Positions 27,239 through 35,987 of a stretch of 64,000 nt of DNA are shown in pieces. The translations under genes were made by a program, and so were the position numbers. Below the pieces are notes generated by a model. The model made no database searches. It was given only the letters and a program-made list of their open reading frames with translations, and was not told the origin of the DNA. The stretch lies in contig JAUYTV010000037.1 of the NCBI GenBank assembly GCA_030694985.1, positions 1 to 64,000 of the forward strand, given 5' to 3'. The DNA is from Methanoregula sp. Its GTDB lineage: Archaea; Halobacteriota; Methanomicrobia; Methanomicrobiales; Methanospirillaceae. How positions within the stretch are numbered: the first letter of the stretch is position 1; each line of letters opens with the position of its first letter.

Positions 27239-28135
27239 ATGAACTACAAAGTCATCGCACTCCTCGTGGTGTGCATAGCAGTAGTTGCAGCAACCGGCTG
27301 CATGGGTCTTTCTGGAAGTTCGACCACAGCGCAGGACTCCACTAACAGTGTCCGCTACCAGTCTGATGCAAAGATGGGTTATGCTGGCAGCCCTGCTGCA
27401 ATGCCAGTGCCAACTCAGGCCCTTTCACAATCCGGTTCGGGAACGTCGATAATTGACACAAAGATCATAAAAACCGCGTCCCTCACGCTTGAAGTAAAGG
27501 ATATCACGGGCGCAGTAGAGACCTTAAAAAGTATCGCCGCCCAGAAAGGCGGGTATCTCTCCTCAACCAATGTCCAGAAGGGCTACAACAACCGGCTTAC
27601 TGGTTCTGTTGTCATCCGCATACCCCAGGCAGAGTTTGAAAATGCGCTTATTGGGGTGAGAGCGATTGGTACAGTCAAATCCATATCAACGCAGGGACAG
27701 GACGTTACCGAAGAATACGTAGATCTCCAGGCCCAGATAACCTCGTACCAGAACCAGCTCGCCCAGTACAATGCCATAATGAAGCAGAGCACGAAGATCG
27801 AAGACATCATCAAGGTGCAGGAACAGATCGACCGCGTCCAGACACAACTGAACCGGCTCGAAGGGCGACTTAAATATCTCAACAGCCGGATCGATCTCTC
27901 GACTATCACCGTCAGCCTGCAGGAACCTGAACCCGTTGGCGGCAAGAGCGGCCACAACTTCGTCACTACCATCAATGAAGGAATTGCCGGGTTCTTCGGT
28001 ATGATTGACGCAATCATTATCATATTCTTAGCCCTGCTCCCGCTCATCATTCTCGGTGGCATCGGTTACGGCATTTACCGCTGGAGAAAAAATAAAGCGG
28101 CAGTTGTCCCGGCTGAACTGACAGAAAAGAAATAA
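27239..28135 (+). CDS. DUF4349 membrane-anchored lipoprotein
   Basis: A 298-residue protein. The signal segment LLVVCIAVVAATGC has a lipobox ending at Cys21, so the N-terminus is lipid-anchored outside. The DUF4349 domain follows, with a beta-rich part (KTASLTLEVKDI) and a coiled-coil hairpin around VDLQAQITSYQNQLAQYN. A C-terminal membrane helix (FFGMIDAIIIIFLALLPLII) is followed by a short basic cytoplasmic tail. The start at 27239 gives the signal peptide; the longer open frame upstream does not. The function is unknown, probably in the envelope. Confidence 0.88.
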   Translation: MNYKVIALLVVCIAVVAATGCMGLSGSSTTAQDSTNSVRYQSDAKMGYAGSPAAMPVPTQALSQSGSGTSIIDTKIIKTASLTLEVKDITGAVETLKSIAAQKGGYLSSTNVQKGYNNRLTGSVVIRIPQAEFENALIGVRAIGTVKSISTQGQDVTEEYVDLQAQITSYQNQLAQYNAIMKQSTKIEDIIKVQEQIDRVQTQLNRLEGRLKYLNSRIDLSTITVSLQEPEPVGGKSGHNFVTTINEGIAGFFGMIDAIIIIFLALLPLIILGGIGYGIYRWRKNKAAVVPAELTEKK

Positions 28136-28140
28136 TTTTT

Positions 28141-28758
28141 TTATTTGCTCTTCTGTTCCAGAAGGGATCGAATCTTTTTTAGCTCATCGAGCATCAGCAG
28201 GTTCGTGCTCATAGAACCGGTTGATGATTGAACAGGTGCACTTGTACCGGTACCATCGTCTTTTATACCGGAGCCGGACTGCCGCACGAGTGTGCGAACC
28301 AGCTCACGAAGTTCCTCGGCATGTTCGATCGCTTCAATCCGTATCTCGGGTACTGCCTGCCCTGAATAACCGGCAGTCTGGATGGAAAGCGTGGATATGT
28401 TAAGCCATCGCATGACAGGGCCTTGCTTGAGATCCAGGTTTGTGATCCGGTTATACGGTACAATACCGGTGGTGCGGAACCAGACGCCGCGCTTCCACCG
28501 CATCTCGTCTTCATGGAGCTCGTACCACATGCTCTGGTAATACAGCTTTACCCAGTATACAAAGAATCCGAACACTACCCCCAGACAACACAGGAAAAAC
28601 ACCGTAAACAGTGTATCCTGAATCGAAAGAAGAACCGGAAATAGTGTGCATGCAAGGATTAAGATCACAATGAGGGTGAAATCAACAATAAACCAGTTGA
28701 CCAGTGCCGGTGCAGGCTTGAACGGGGTACTTAAGGGAAAGTGAGTTTTTGGAACCAT
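28141..28758 (-). CDS. PH-domain membrane protein (bPH2 family)
   Basis: A 205-residue protein. Two adjacent helices (about residues 20-70) form a membrane hairpin. A bacterial pleckstrin-homology domain follows with the typical WYELHEDEMRWKRGVWFRTTGIVPYNRIT pattern and NISTLSIQTAGY. A Ser/Thr-rich linker and a short coiled-coil end (LDELKKIRSLLEQK) complete it. YdbT/bPH2 proteins are membrane-associated with no enzymatic role known. A TTG at 28767 is an alternative start. It is convergent with the DUF4349 gene, five bases apart. Confidence 0.85.
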   Translation of the reverse strand: MVPKTHFPLSTPFKPAPALVNWFIVDFTLIVILILACTLFPVLLSIQDTLFTVFFLCCLGVVFGFFVYWVKLYYQSMWYELHEDEMRWKRGVWFRTTGIVPYNRITNLDLKQGPVMRWLNISTLSIQTAGYSGQAVPEIRIEAIEHAEELRELVRTLVRQSGSGIKDDGTGTSAPVQSSTGSMSTNLLMLDELKKIRSLLEQKSK

Positions 28759-28814
28759 GCATATCAAAGAGTATGTCTTTTTGTGAAATGAAAAAATGTA
28801 TCGGAAAAAAGTTA

Positions 28815-30476
28815 CTATGAAGGAGTGGTATTCGTAACCGGTGCGGTCGTATTTACTGTAGTGACATTTGTAAGTGGATTTGTGGTAGGAGTCCCTGTTA
28901 CGGTAACTGCTTTTGTTGCTTGTGCTACGCCGGTTGTCGCATCGGCTGATACTGTCACTTTACCAAACCCTTCACTGGTTTTACCGGTTGCCAAAAGGCC
29001 GCCATTCCTGTAGATCTCAACAACGAGTTCGTGCCGGGTCGAGCCGTCCGTCTTTTCAGCGTTCACCTGAACAGGACCGGTTGCATTCTCGATCACAAAA
29101 AACCGGTCACCGGAATCTGTAACAGACTGCAATGCTGCGGGCATACCATAGGTGCCTTTCCAGCCACCGATATAACTGATACGAGCATAAACCCCGTTAG
29201 CCGGCACTGCGGGTGCCTCGGTTGGCTGAGGGATAACAACCGGTCCCGAAGGTACGGGAGTGGAAGTGGTGACTGGAATTGAAGTGGTTACTGGTACTCC
29301 CGCTGCGGAACCGGGTGTGGATGATCCGATGCCAGAGATCATCGGGTAAACAAAGATCACCCCGATCAGCGCAACAACAATGAGAAGAATAATCACGCCA
29401 ATTACCATGAACACTTTTTTACCGGGCATTTGTAATGTACGGCGCGGTTTTTTAGGAGGGGGCGATGCAGCTGTAGGCATCGATGCGGGATTGAGAGGGG
29501 TCGGTGCAAGCTCTTTTGGTGAGAACAACCGGGGTGTCGGGGGCGTATTGGCAGGTTTTGGCTTTGGCGCAGTTACCGCAGGAGGGGTCTCTGCGGCTGC
29601 TACGTGTTCCGGGGGATTATCGTACAGCGGAGATTGGGCACGTTTTGCGGTTTTCTGCACAGGGGGTGTAAGGGTTTCAGAAATCAGTGCTTCGGCTGGC
29701 ACCTTTACTGATGAGCGTTCGATGAGCGGCTCGATTGTCTGATTTTCACGTTCAATCGGGCGTTGCGCCTGTGCCCGGTAATCGGGAACTGAAGTTGCCA
29801 CAGGCGCTGTACTACCGGGGGGAATGATTGAAGAACCACAGCGGTTGCAAAAGCCAGAACCCTCCGGCACCTTGTTGCCACACCGGGAACAGAACGTGCC
29901 ATATCCGGGAGACGGTATGTCTGACTCTTTTACTGCGGTCTGGATTTTTGATGGTGCATTTTCGATACTCTTTTTGATCGGATGGAGCGTGTCCATCTCT
30001 TTTTTTTGCAAAGGACGAGAGGCAGCCGGTTGAGCCGAAGCTCCGATCACTTCAATCCGTGGAGAGGCGATGGATTCAGGCCTTTTATGGGGCTGATCAA
30101 ACCCGGGGGTTCCTTTTCTGATCACCTGTTCAAACGAGGAAGAGACATTCTCTTTTAAGGTTTGTACCCACTCATCCCGTTCCTTGTTCCGGTTACCTCC
30201 TGCTGTGCGGGAGAAGGTAAGAATCATCTGCCGGGTCTCACCGGTCCTTGTGATCACCGTGACTGTGACAAACGGATCGCGAATCGCATTCTCTCCCCCA
30301 TCAACATCCTTGATCGTGGCTAGCGGGATCTCTTTTGGGGGCAGGAGATTTTTTGCCCGGTCAACCAGAACAATCCGTTTGTTGGTGATAATGCCTTCAA
30401 ACGGGATCGACTTGACATATACCCCCTCCGTCCGCACGAGCACCGTCTCATCACTGCGCAGATCTGGATCACTCAT
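28815..30476 (-). CDS. PH-like, zinc-ribbon, single-pass membrane protein
   Basis: A 553-residue multidomain protein. The N-terminal 110 residues resemble a PH-like fold (VYVKSIPFEGIITNKRIVLVD). A zinc ribbon at about residues 195-220 has CSRCGNKVPEGSGFCNRCG. A long Pro/Ala-rich linker leads to one membrane helix (about 350-375, KVFMVIGVIILLIVVALIGV) and a Thr/Pro-rich outer part ending in a small beta domain. The order implies cytoplasmic N-terminus and exported C-terminus. Many archaeal proteins share this zinc-ribbon plus membrane plan. The role is unknown. It may work with the PH protein downstream on the same strand. Confidence 0.85.
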   Translation of the reverse strand: MSDPDLRSDETVLVRTEGVYVKSIPFEGIITNKRIVLVDRAKNLLPPKEIPLATIKDVDGGENAIRDPFVTVTVITRTGETRQMILTFSRTAGGNRNKERDEWVQTLKENVSSSFEQVIRKGTPGFDQPHKRPESIASPRIEVIGASAQPAASRPLQKKEMDTLHPIKKSIENAPSKIQTAVKESDIPSPGYGTFCSRCGNKVPEGSGFCNRCGSSIIPPGSTAPVATSVPDYRAQAQRPIERENQTIEPLIERSSVKVPAEALISETLTPPVQKTAKRAQSPLYDNPPEHVAAAETPPAVTAPKPKPANTPPTPRLFSPKELAPTPLNPASMPTAASPPPKKPRRTLQMPGKKVFMVIGVIILLIVVALIGVIFVYPMISGIGSSTPGSAAGVPVTTSIPVTTSTPVPSGPVVIPQPTEAPAVPANGVYARISYIGGWKGTYGMPAALQSVTDSGDRFFVIENATGPVQVNAEKTDGSTRHELVVEIYRNGGLLATGKTSEGFGKVTVSADATTGVAQATKAVTVTGTPTTNPLTNVTTVNTTAPVTNTTPS

Positions 30477-30617
30477 TGTACCACTCCATAAGTTTTGTCT
30501 TCTTTCCCAAGTTGTATGTATTGTAAGAAAAAGATATTTATCAGGATTTTATGGATAACATTACAAGTGAGCTTTTTTTTTAGCCTTATCCCTTGCAAGG
30601 TACCATAAACCAGAGAA

Positions 30618-31127
30618 TTATTTAACAAATTCTACTGTGTCCTGGAGCGCACCATGTCGTGCGAGTGCTTCCTTGAACTGCTTTGAGGCAAGCATCTGCT
30701 TTTTGATCTCAGATGAGATCGTAACCCCGCACACCCTTGATTCAGGATCGTCTGGTGAGCAGTCGCAGAGTTCCCCACACATGCCCTTGTCAAAGACGAA
30801 CTTGATGATATGATTCTGGATAAATGTCAGTTCGGTCATCATCAGATGACCGGGCATCTTTGCGCAGGCAAACGTAAAGCGGATAACATCTTCAAGCGGA
30901 TGCGGAAAACTCTCTACAGAGAGTTTTATGAAACACTCCACTTCAAACCGTTCATTCTCGACTTTTTTTATCGCCGAGTGTTCAATGCTCATCATAAGAA
31001 CACGTTCACCGGGGATCAAGTGGATGTGATGATCCTTGTCAAGCATGGCAATGCTGGTTTTTGTCAAACAAATCACCGTATGCTGATCTTGTAGCTCCCC
31101 CCAATAAAGCGCTTTCTGCTTAAGCAA
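30618..31127 (-). CDS. uncharacterised 169-residue protein
   Basis: No family recognised. The protein is soluble, beta-rich at the N-terminus (HTVICLTKTSIAMLDKDHHIHLIPGERV, reminiscent of a PH-like or stress-response barrel) and has a Cys-rich centre, MCGELCDCSPDDPESRVCG, that could bind metal. The start is a TTG at 31127; no ATG is in frame upstream. It lies divergent from the lipoprotein gene at 31178 with a 50-bp gap. Confidence 0.65.
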   Translation of the reverse strand: MLKQKALYWGELQDQHTVICLTKTSIAMLDKDHHIHLIPGERVLMMSIEHSAIKKVENERFEVECFIKLSVESFPHPLEDVIRFTFACAKMPGHLMMTELTFIQNHIIKFVFDKGMCGELCDCSPDDPESRVCGVTISSEIKKQMLASKQFKEALARHGALQDTVEFVK

Positions 31128-31177
31128 TGTGCCAATGCAGGGTTGGTAAGATTTTTTAATCCACCCGGAGATGGAGT

Positions 31178-31804
31178 ATGAGTATGAAAATCCGGTTCAT
31201 TGCACTCATTCTTGTTGTGCAACTGGCAGTCATTACTGCGGGTTGCCTGTCTCCGGCTCCGGCTTTGCCACCCCCGCAGACACCATTGCCTGCAACCCTC
31301 CCAGCCCCCGAGAGCACAATTGCTACCATCCCTCCGGGCGGTATGGCACTCCAGTTAACAGATGTGCCTCCGGATTACCTGATCAAAGACCGCACGGTGA
31401 TTGCCTATGGCGGAGTATCCCAGATCGCCCGCGATCTAGGCTGGCAGCAGGGATACCGGGCAACATTCTACCGGATGAACCGGGAAAAAGAGGATATAAC
31501 CGGAATCCGCCAGACCATCAGTGTTTATCCACTACAGAACATGAACAAAGTCTATGCGATTGAGACTGAAGGGATCCTTTCCCTTGAGAACGGTACAACA
31601 CGGTATGAGATCCCATTCCCGGCAATCGGCGACAAGAGCATGGCTTTCCGGGAAACCCGGACCGGAGATCCCCTGGATCTCGCGGTGTATACCGTAATTT
31701 TCAAAAAGAAGAACGTGCTTGAAACAATTACCATGGGGGGTACAACAACGGATTATGAAACGCTAAAGGCGGTAGTGCGTAAAGCAGCAGACAGGATCCA
31801 GTAA
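31178..31804 (+). CDS. lipoprotein of unknown function
   Basis: A 208-residue exported protein. A signal peptide with lipobox ITAGC (Cys near residue 24) is followed by a Pro/Ala/Thr linker of about 35 residues and a compact mixed domain with conserved-looking segments such as GDKSMAFRETRTGD. It is probably tethered to the outer face of the membrane. GGAGATGGAGT immediately upstream supplies the ribosome binding site for the ATG at 31178. Confidence 0.8.
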   Translation: MSMKIRFIALILVVQLAVITAGCLSPAPALPPPQTPLPATLPAPESTIATIPPGGMALQLTDVPPDYLIKDRTVIAYGGVSQIARDLGWQQGYRATFYRMNREKEDITGIRQTISVYPLQNMNKVYAIETEGILSLENGTTRYEIPFPAIGDKSMAFRETRTGDPLDLAVYTVIFKKKNVLETITMGGTTTDYETLKAVVRKAADRIQ

Positions 31805-31946
31805 TTTTTCCACTGCCAGAAATACGACCCCTGGTTTTTCCGGCATACAACCCGGACTCGCTTTTTTTTTTAAGTACCGCATCCTACTGAGCTTATGCGA
31901 GGGTGATTGTCTGGTTTTTTCCTGCCGTCAGTGCGGTACGTGCTGC

Positions 31947-32381
31947 ATGTACCTGGGCGACTACATTGTGATCGAGCAGCAGCTAGGACCATTTACTTTT
32001 GCGGCTGAATCGGTCTCAACCGGTACGCCGTTTGTTGCCGAGATCGATGAGGACAAGCGGCACCTGTTTTCGGATCACACTTTTCCGGACCAGCACCCGA
32101 CGGCATGCCGTTTTCTGCGGCCGGATGGGGATCGTATCCGCTGCACCATTCACCGGGATAGCCCGGCCCAGTGCAAGTTCTACCGTTGTGTGGTTATGCA
32201 GGTGTATGATATGGCAGGAAACCGCATAGGAATTGTAACAGGTACACTCTCACTCCATTCCGATGATCCATATCTACGGGCGGTGTGGGAAGAGGCAGAA
32301 AAAAAAAGGCCAAAGCACGACGATCTGGCAGAAGAATGGCTGGCCACATTTTTACAGGCAAAAGGTTACCGGGTGGAATGA
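31947..32381 (+). CDS. YkgJ-family cysteine-cluster protein, 5' end in doubt
   Basis: The product from ATG 31947 is 144 residues and belongs to the YkgJ/CxxCxxCC family of zinc- or iron-binding proteins (CTIHRDSPAQCKFYRC). The signature CRQCGTCC lies just before this ATG in the same open frame, but that frame contains no ATG, GTG or TTG upstream. A GTG at 31903 in another frame (start IVWFF) would join it if the six-T run at 31915-31920 had one more T. A frameshift or sequencing error at the T-run, or a CTG start, is suspected. Function of the family is uncertain. Confidence 0.7.
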   Translation: MYLGDYIVIEQQLGPFTFAAESVSTGTPFVAEIDEDKRHLFSDHTFPDQHPTACRFLRPDGDRIRCTIHRDSPAQCKFYRCVVMQVYDMAGNRIGIVTGTLSLHSDDPYLRAVWEEAEKKRPKHDDLAEEWLATFLQAKGYRVE

Positions 32382-32530
32382 CGACAATTCCCTGATAAAA
32401 AACGGTAGAAAAGACTCATGGTGGATCGGCAGCGGGGTCTATTGCGTGCAGATTGTGTGAAAGATCATCTTTTCATGCATGAAATTTCCAGACAATCCAT
32501 TTTTTTTGGTTAAATGAGTCACCCCCATGT

Positions 32531-32557
32531 GAAAGGCTCCCGGGCGCGGGGCCTTTC
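32531..32557. other. strong GC-rich hairpin
   Basis: GAAAGGC-T-CCCG-GGCG-CGGG-GCCTTTC folds into an 11-bp stem with a bulged T and a GGCG loop. It sits in the 208-bp gap between the YkgJ gene and the convergent M23 peptidase gene. Flanking sequence adds GTCA/TGAC and a TCAATTATTGA palindrome. No T-run follows on either strand, so a simple terminator is not obvious. It could be a structured RNA or a bidirectional terminator. Confidence 0.45.
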
Positions 32558-32589
32558 TGACCTGGTTCAATTATTGATTCCTGCCCCTG

Positions 32590-33330
32590 TTATGGCGCCG
32601 CAGCATTCCGGGAGGTATATTTCTCATTTACCACAATCGCATTCGACCCGTTCAATTCAATAAAACCCCAGCTCTCCTCAGGCTTTTCAATAAATGACGG
32701 CGACGGGAATATCTGAAGATCCACAACCGCAAAGTGAAGATGAGCCCCATGCGACCACCCGGTGTTTCCCTGCCAGCCGATCCGCGTCCCTGCACGCACA
32801 TCCTGACCGGGAGTCACAGGTGCGGGATCCTCGTGCAGAAAATGCATATAGACTGTGTAGGTATCCGGTCCATGTTTCAGTAAGGCAAAATTCCCCATAT
32901 CCGGAATCGTGGAACCACGCCCACCCTTTGGCCACGTATTGAAATCATCCGGGTGGCTGTAATCCGAAAGCAGGACCGTCCCGTCAGCCACCGCTAAAAT
33001 CGCCGCCTTCTTTGCGTTGATACTGACAAAATCCATTGCTCTTTCATCATGGAAACCGGTCACAAATTCCCATTGCTCACCTTTAGTCCAGGGGAAAAAG
33101 ATGAGGAACTTACTTGGTTGCGCTGCCGGTGGGGGGATCGTCACGTTCGTGGTAGCAGGTTGCGCAGGAAGAACCGGTGCCGGATTTGATGTCGGTACAA
33201 CTGTAGTAGTTACCGCTACTGTGACTGGAAGGTTTTTTCCATCTGTTGCAGGCGATATGCCGTTGCAACCAGCCATGAGAGCGAAGACAGCTACGATTAC
33301 AAGAAGATTTCCAATTCCCCAATGGTTCAT
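32590..33330 (-). CDS. M23-type (LytM) peptidase lipoprotein
   Basis: A 246-residue exported protein. The signal peptide ends in lipobox ALMAGC (Cys near 22), and a Thr/Pro linker to about residue 70 follows. The domain resembles the Duplicated hybrid/LytM peptidase M23 barrel: zinc-site elements appear as FHDERAMDF and HGAHLHFAV, the latter with the HxH motif. Archaea lack peptidoglycan, so the substrate is probably a surface protein or glycan, or the domain is non-catalytic. It is the last gene before the tRNA-Asp/Tyr pair. Confidence 0.8.
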   Translation of the reverse strand: MNHWGIGNLLVIVAVFALMAGCNGISPATDGKNLPVTVAVTTTVVPTSNPAPVLPAQPATTNVTIPPPAAQPSKFLIFFPWTKGEQWEFVTGFHDERAMDFVSINAKKAAILAVADGTVLLSDYSHPDDFNTWPKGGRGSTIPDMGNFALLKHGPDTYTVYMHFLHEDPAPVTPGQDVRAGTRIGWQGNTGWSHGAHLHFAVVDLQIFPSPSFIEKPEESWGFIELNGSNAIVVNEKYTSRNAAAP

Positions 33331-33455
33331 ACGGGTTTTACCTTAAACAGTGATAGCCCCCCGGAAATACTTAAACGTGATTATAAGGGGGTGGAGAAAT
33401 TCTTATGGTTATTTGAAAGGTAAACCTCTCACCAGAAAACCTCTGAAAAGAAGAA

Positions 33456-33528
33456 CGCCCAGGTCGGAATTCGAATCCGAGTCGATTGCGTGACAGGCAA
33501 TCATGATAGGCCACTACACTACCTGGGC
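33456..33528 (-). tRNA. tRNA-Asp (GTC)
   Basis: A 73-nt cloverleaf on the reverse strand: acceptor GCCCAGG/CCTGGGC, D-arm AGTGTAGTGGCC-type, anticodon loop CTGTCAC (anticodon GTC) on an ATTGC-type stem, and T-arm with loop TTCGAAT. The discriminator is G. CCA is not encoded. It is 16 bp from tRNA-Tyr in the same orientation, so the two may share a transcript. Confidence 0.93.
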
Positions 33529-33544
33529 ACATTCTGACAGTAAA

Positions 33545-33652
33545 TCCCGCCTCCCAGATTCGAACCGGGGACATCGCGGTAGCCGCACAGTTACCTCAAA
33601 TACGGTAAACCAATCTACAGCCGCGCACTCTACCGAGCTGAGTTAAGGCGGG
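33545..33652 (-). tRNA. tRNA-Tyr (GTA) with 34-nt intron
   Basis: A 108-nt gene. The acceptor CCCGCCT/AGGCGGG has the archaeal Tyr C1-G72 pair and discriminator A. The anticodon stem CGCGG/CCGCG encloses CTGTAG, then an insert at 33581-33614, then A38. The insert can form the bulge-helix-bulge cut by archaeal splicing endonuclease. Without it the molecule is 74 nt. The boundary could shift by one or two bases. Confidence 0.88.
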
Positions 33653-33804
33653 GCACTGCGCTATTAATGTAGGGATAGTTGGGTATTAAACATATCGCTA
33701 TATGCACCAATTTGAGGGCGAAATTGGTGCGAATATTTCCCGCATTTGGGGCTTCTTTAAATATTACACACCCCAATAAAAAAGTATGACAGCTCGCAAG
33801 GATT

Positions 33805-35322
33805 TTGCGGGGGATCGTCATCTTCTCCGATAGCTCGGCAAAGAAAGACGTGACCGTATTCGACACTACGCTCCGGGATGGAGAACAGACCCCGGGAATT
33901 GCGTTCACTTTTGAACAAAAACTCCAGATCGCACGTCAGCTCTCTGACATCGGCGTTCACGTGATAGAGGCAGGATTTCCTGCATCGTCAAAGGCCGAGA
34001 AAGAGACGGTTGCTGCTATTAAAAAACTTGATCTCGAGTCTACCATCTGCGGACTCGCACGCTCGGTCAAAGCAGACGTTGATGCCTGTCTGGACTGCGA
34101 TGTCGACATGGTGCATGTGTTCATCCCGACATCGGATATCCAGCGGGAGAACACGATCAACAAGAGCCGTAAAGAAGTGCTTGCCATAACGGCTGATATC
34201 ATCAGCTATATCCGAAAGCATACGGACAAGTGCATGTTCTCAGCTATGGATGCTACGCGGACTGACTGGGACTATCTTATTGAAGTCTTCCGGACCGCTG
34301 CTGATGCCGGTGCCACGATTATCAATGTACCGGACACCGTAGGCATCATCTCTCCCTCTGGCATGAAGACACTCATCAGCCGGATACACCGGGATGTTGA
34401 TTGTCCCATCGATGTGCACTGTCACAATGATTTCGGTCTTGCGGTAGCAAACACGATTGCCGCAGTTGAAGCCGGTGCTTCGCAGGTACAGGTCACCGTA
34501 AACGGCCTCGGTGAGCGGGCAGGAAACGCCGATCTTGCCCAGACTACGATGATCATGGAGGCGATCTACCGGATCAACACCGGTATCAAAAAGGAACGGC
34601 TCGTTGAGACCTCGCGCCTTGTATCGCGGTTCAGTGGCATCACCATCCCGCCAACCCAGCCGGTTGTAGGCGAGAATGTCTTCTCCCATGAAAGCGGCAT
34701 ACACTCGCACGGTGTGATAAAAAATTCTGCAACCTTTGAGCCCGGCATCATGACTCCGGAGATGGTCGGACACCGGCGCAGGCTGACCCTTGGAAAACAT
34801 GTCGGCAGGCATGCAGTGCACCAGATGTTGTCTGAGGTTCATATCAGTCCCAACGACACCCAGATGGATGCCATTGTCGAGAAAGTCAAGGCAATCGCTA
34901 ACAAGGGCAAGCGGGTGACCGATGCAGATCTTTACGAGATCGCGCAAACCGTTATGGAGATCGAACTGAGCCACAAGATGCTCCGGTTAATGGATATCGC
35001 GATCATGACCGGCAATCACATGATCCCCACTGCGAGCGTAAAGGCGATGGTAAACGGAAAAGAGCTTGTCTTTTCTGCAGTAGGTAATGGCCCGGTTGAT
35101 GCAGCATTAAAAGCAATCTTTGGGATTGTGCCGGAACGGGTACAGTTAAAAGAGTTCAACATCGAAGCGATTGCCGGGGGTTCAGACTCGATGTGCCACG
35201 TCACCATTGCCGTAGAAGACGAACACGGGAAGATCTATGATGCCAGCGGCAGCGGAGACGACATTGTGCTCTCATCCGTTGAGGCGCTGGTCAATGCGAT
35301 CAACTTAACAAGCCGGAAATAA
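33805..35322 (+). CDS. leuA: 2-isopropylmalate synthase (or close homologue)
   Basis: A 505-residue DRE-TIM metallolyase. [12 protein letters not shown] holds the catalytic Arg and metal Asp, [16 protein letters not shown] supplies the His metal ligands, and a C-terminal regulatory LeuA-like domain begins near residue 385. It condenses acetyl-CoA with 2-oxoisovalerate for leucine; citramalate or homocitrate synthase activity is possible in this family. The start is uncertain: TTG at 33805 is used here, GTG at 33850 also fits. A leaderless ATG at 33786 under TATA-like TTTAAATA (about 33757-33763) would be in frame if the G5 run had one G fewer. Confidence 0.85.
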   Translation: MRGIVIFSDSSAKKDVTVFDTTLRDGEQTPGIAFTFEQKLQIARQLSDIGVHVIEAGFPASSKAEKETVAAIKKLDLESTICGLARSVKADVDACLDCDVDMVHVFIPTSDIQRENTINKSRKEVLAITADIISYIRKHTDKCMFSAMDATRTDWDYLIEVFRTAADAGATIINVPDTVGIISPSGMKTLISRIHRDVDCPIDVHCHNDFGLAVANTIAAVEAGASQVQVTVNGLGERAGNADLAQTTMIMEAIYRINTGIKKERLVETSRLVSRFSGITIPPTQPVVGENVFSHESGIHSHGVIKNSATFEPGIMTPEMVGHRRRLTLGKHVGRHAVHQMLSEVHISPNDTQMDAIVEKVKAIANKGKRVTDADLYEIAQTVMEIELSHKMLRLMDIAIMTGNHMIPTASVKAMVNGKELVFSAVGNGPVDAALKAIFGIVPERVQLKEFNIEAIAGGSDSMCHVTIAVEDEHGKIYDASGSGDDIVLSSVEALVNAINLTSRK

Positions 35323-35326
35323 TCCC

Positions 35327-35905
35327 TTACTCATTTTTTGGAGATGCATACCGGATCTCTTTGAGCGTATTCATGGCGTTTTCGTACCCGCAGTAATATG
35401 CACGAAAAGAGAGCCGGTCAATGATCTCATCTGTTGAAATGATATAGCGTTTCCTGACCTGGCCGTCACGACAGGCTGTATCTAAAAAATTATCTATACG
35501 GTCACAGATCTTAACCAGCGTAGCTTCGGGCGGAGCATCAAGAATCCTCCCGATGCTGTCGGACAGCCGGGCAGATTTTCCGGGAATTGTATTCTTTTTT
35601 GTCAGGGCATCGACAATGGCTGCGATTTCCCGCTGTTCATCCTCAGGCAGTGGCAGGACTGAAATAAACGAATCCGTCAACGAGATCCATTCCGGAGTGC
35701 AGTCCTCATAGACATCGTGAAGCCAGGCAGAGATGATCGCCACATGCGAGCCGCCAAACATACTCACGTATCCCGCTACCCGGGCAGGATGGACAATGTA
35801 CGGTGTTCGCCGGTCCTTGCGGCACTGTCCTTTATGCGCACAGGAAGCATGATCCGCTGCTGATTTAATGGAAAAAAAACGCTGGGCAGCGGGAGCTGTA
35901 TCCAT
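35327..35905 (-). CDS. HD-domain protein resembling small alarmone hydrolases
   Basis: A 192-residue HD phosphohydrolase. The segments AHKGQCRKDRRTPYIVHPARVAGY, AWLHDVYEDC and KICDRIDNFLDT reproduce the HP, HD, ED and D(R) motifs of the SpoT/Rel hydrolase domain. It lacks a synthetase domain, as in the Mesh1 type. In bacteria this domain removes pyrophosphate from (p)ppGpp; archaeal function is unknown. The start at 35905 is the first sensible Met; an open frame of 34 residues upstream looks non-coding. It is the last gene after the ribosomal/proteasome superoperon. Confidence 0.8.
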   Translation of the reverse strand: MDTAPAAQRFFSIKSAADHASCAHKGQCRKDRRTPYIVHPARVAGYVSMFGGSHVAIISAWLHDVYEDCTPEWISLTDSFISVLPLPEDEQREIAAIVDALTKKNTIPGKSARLSDSIGRILDAPPEATLVKICDRIDNFLDTACRDGQVRKRYIISTDEIIDRLSFRAYYCGYENAMNTLKEIRYASPKNE

Positions 35906-35987
35906 ACATGCTGTTTTGTGTCCTGATACAAAAAACCTGCCGGAACCTGCACGGCACGCGAAAAAAAATACCAAAAAAGGTAGTTGG

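Noticed and set aside
32482-32589. SRP RNA or TPP riboswitch
   Set aside because: The ACCAGGTCAG string on the minus strand is SRP-like, but the GGAA loop and other conserved parts are missing; TPP elements are in the wrong order.
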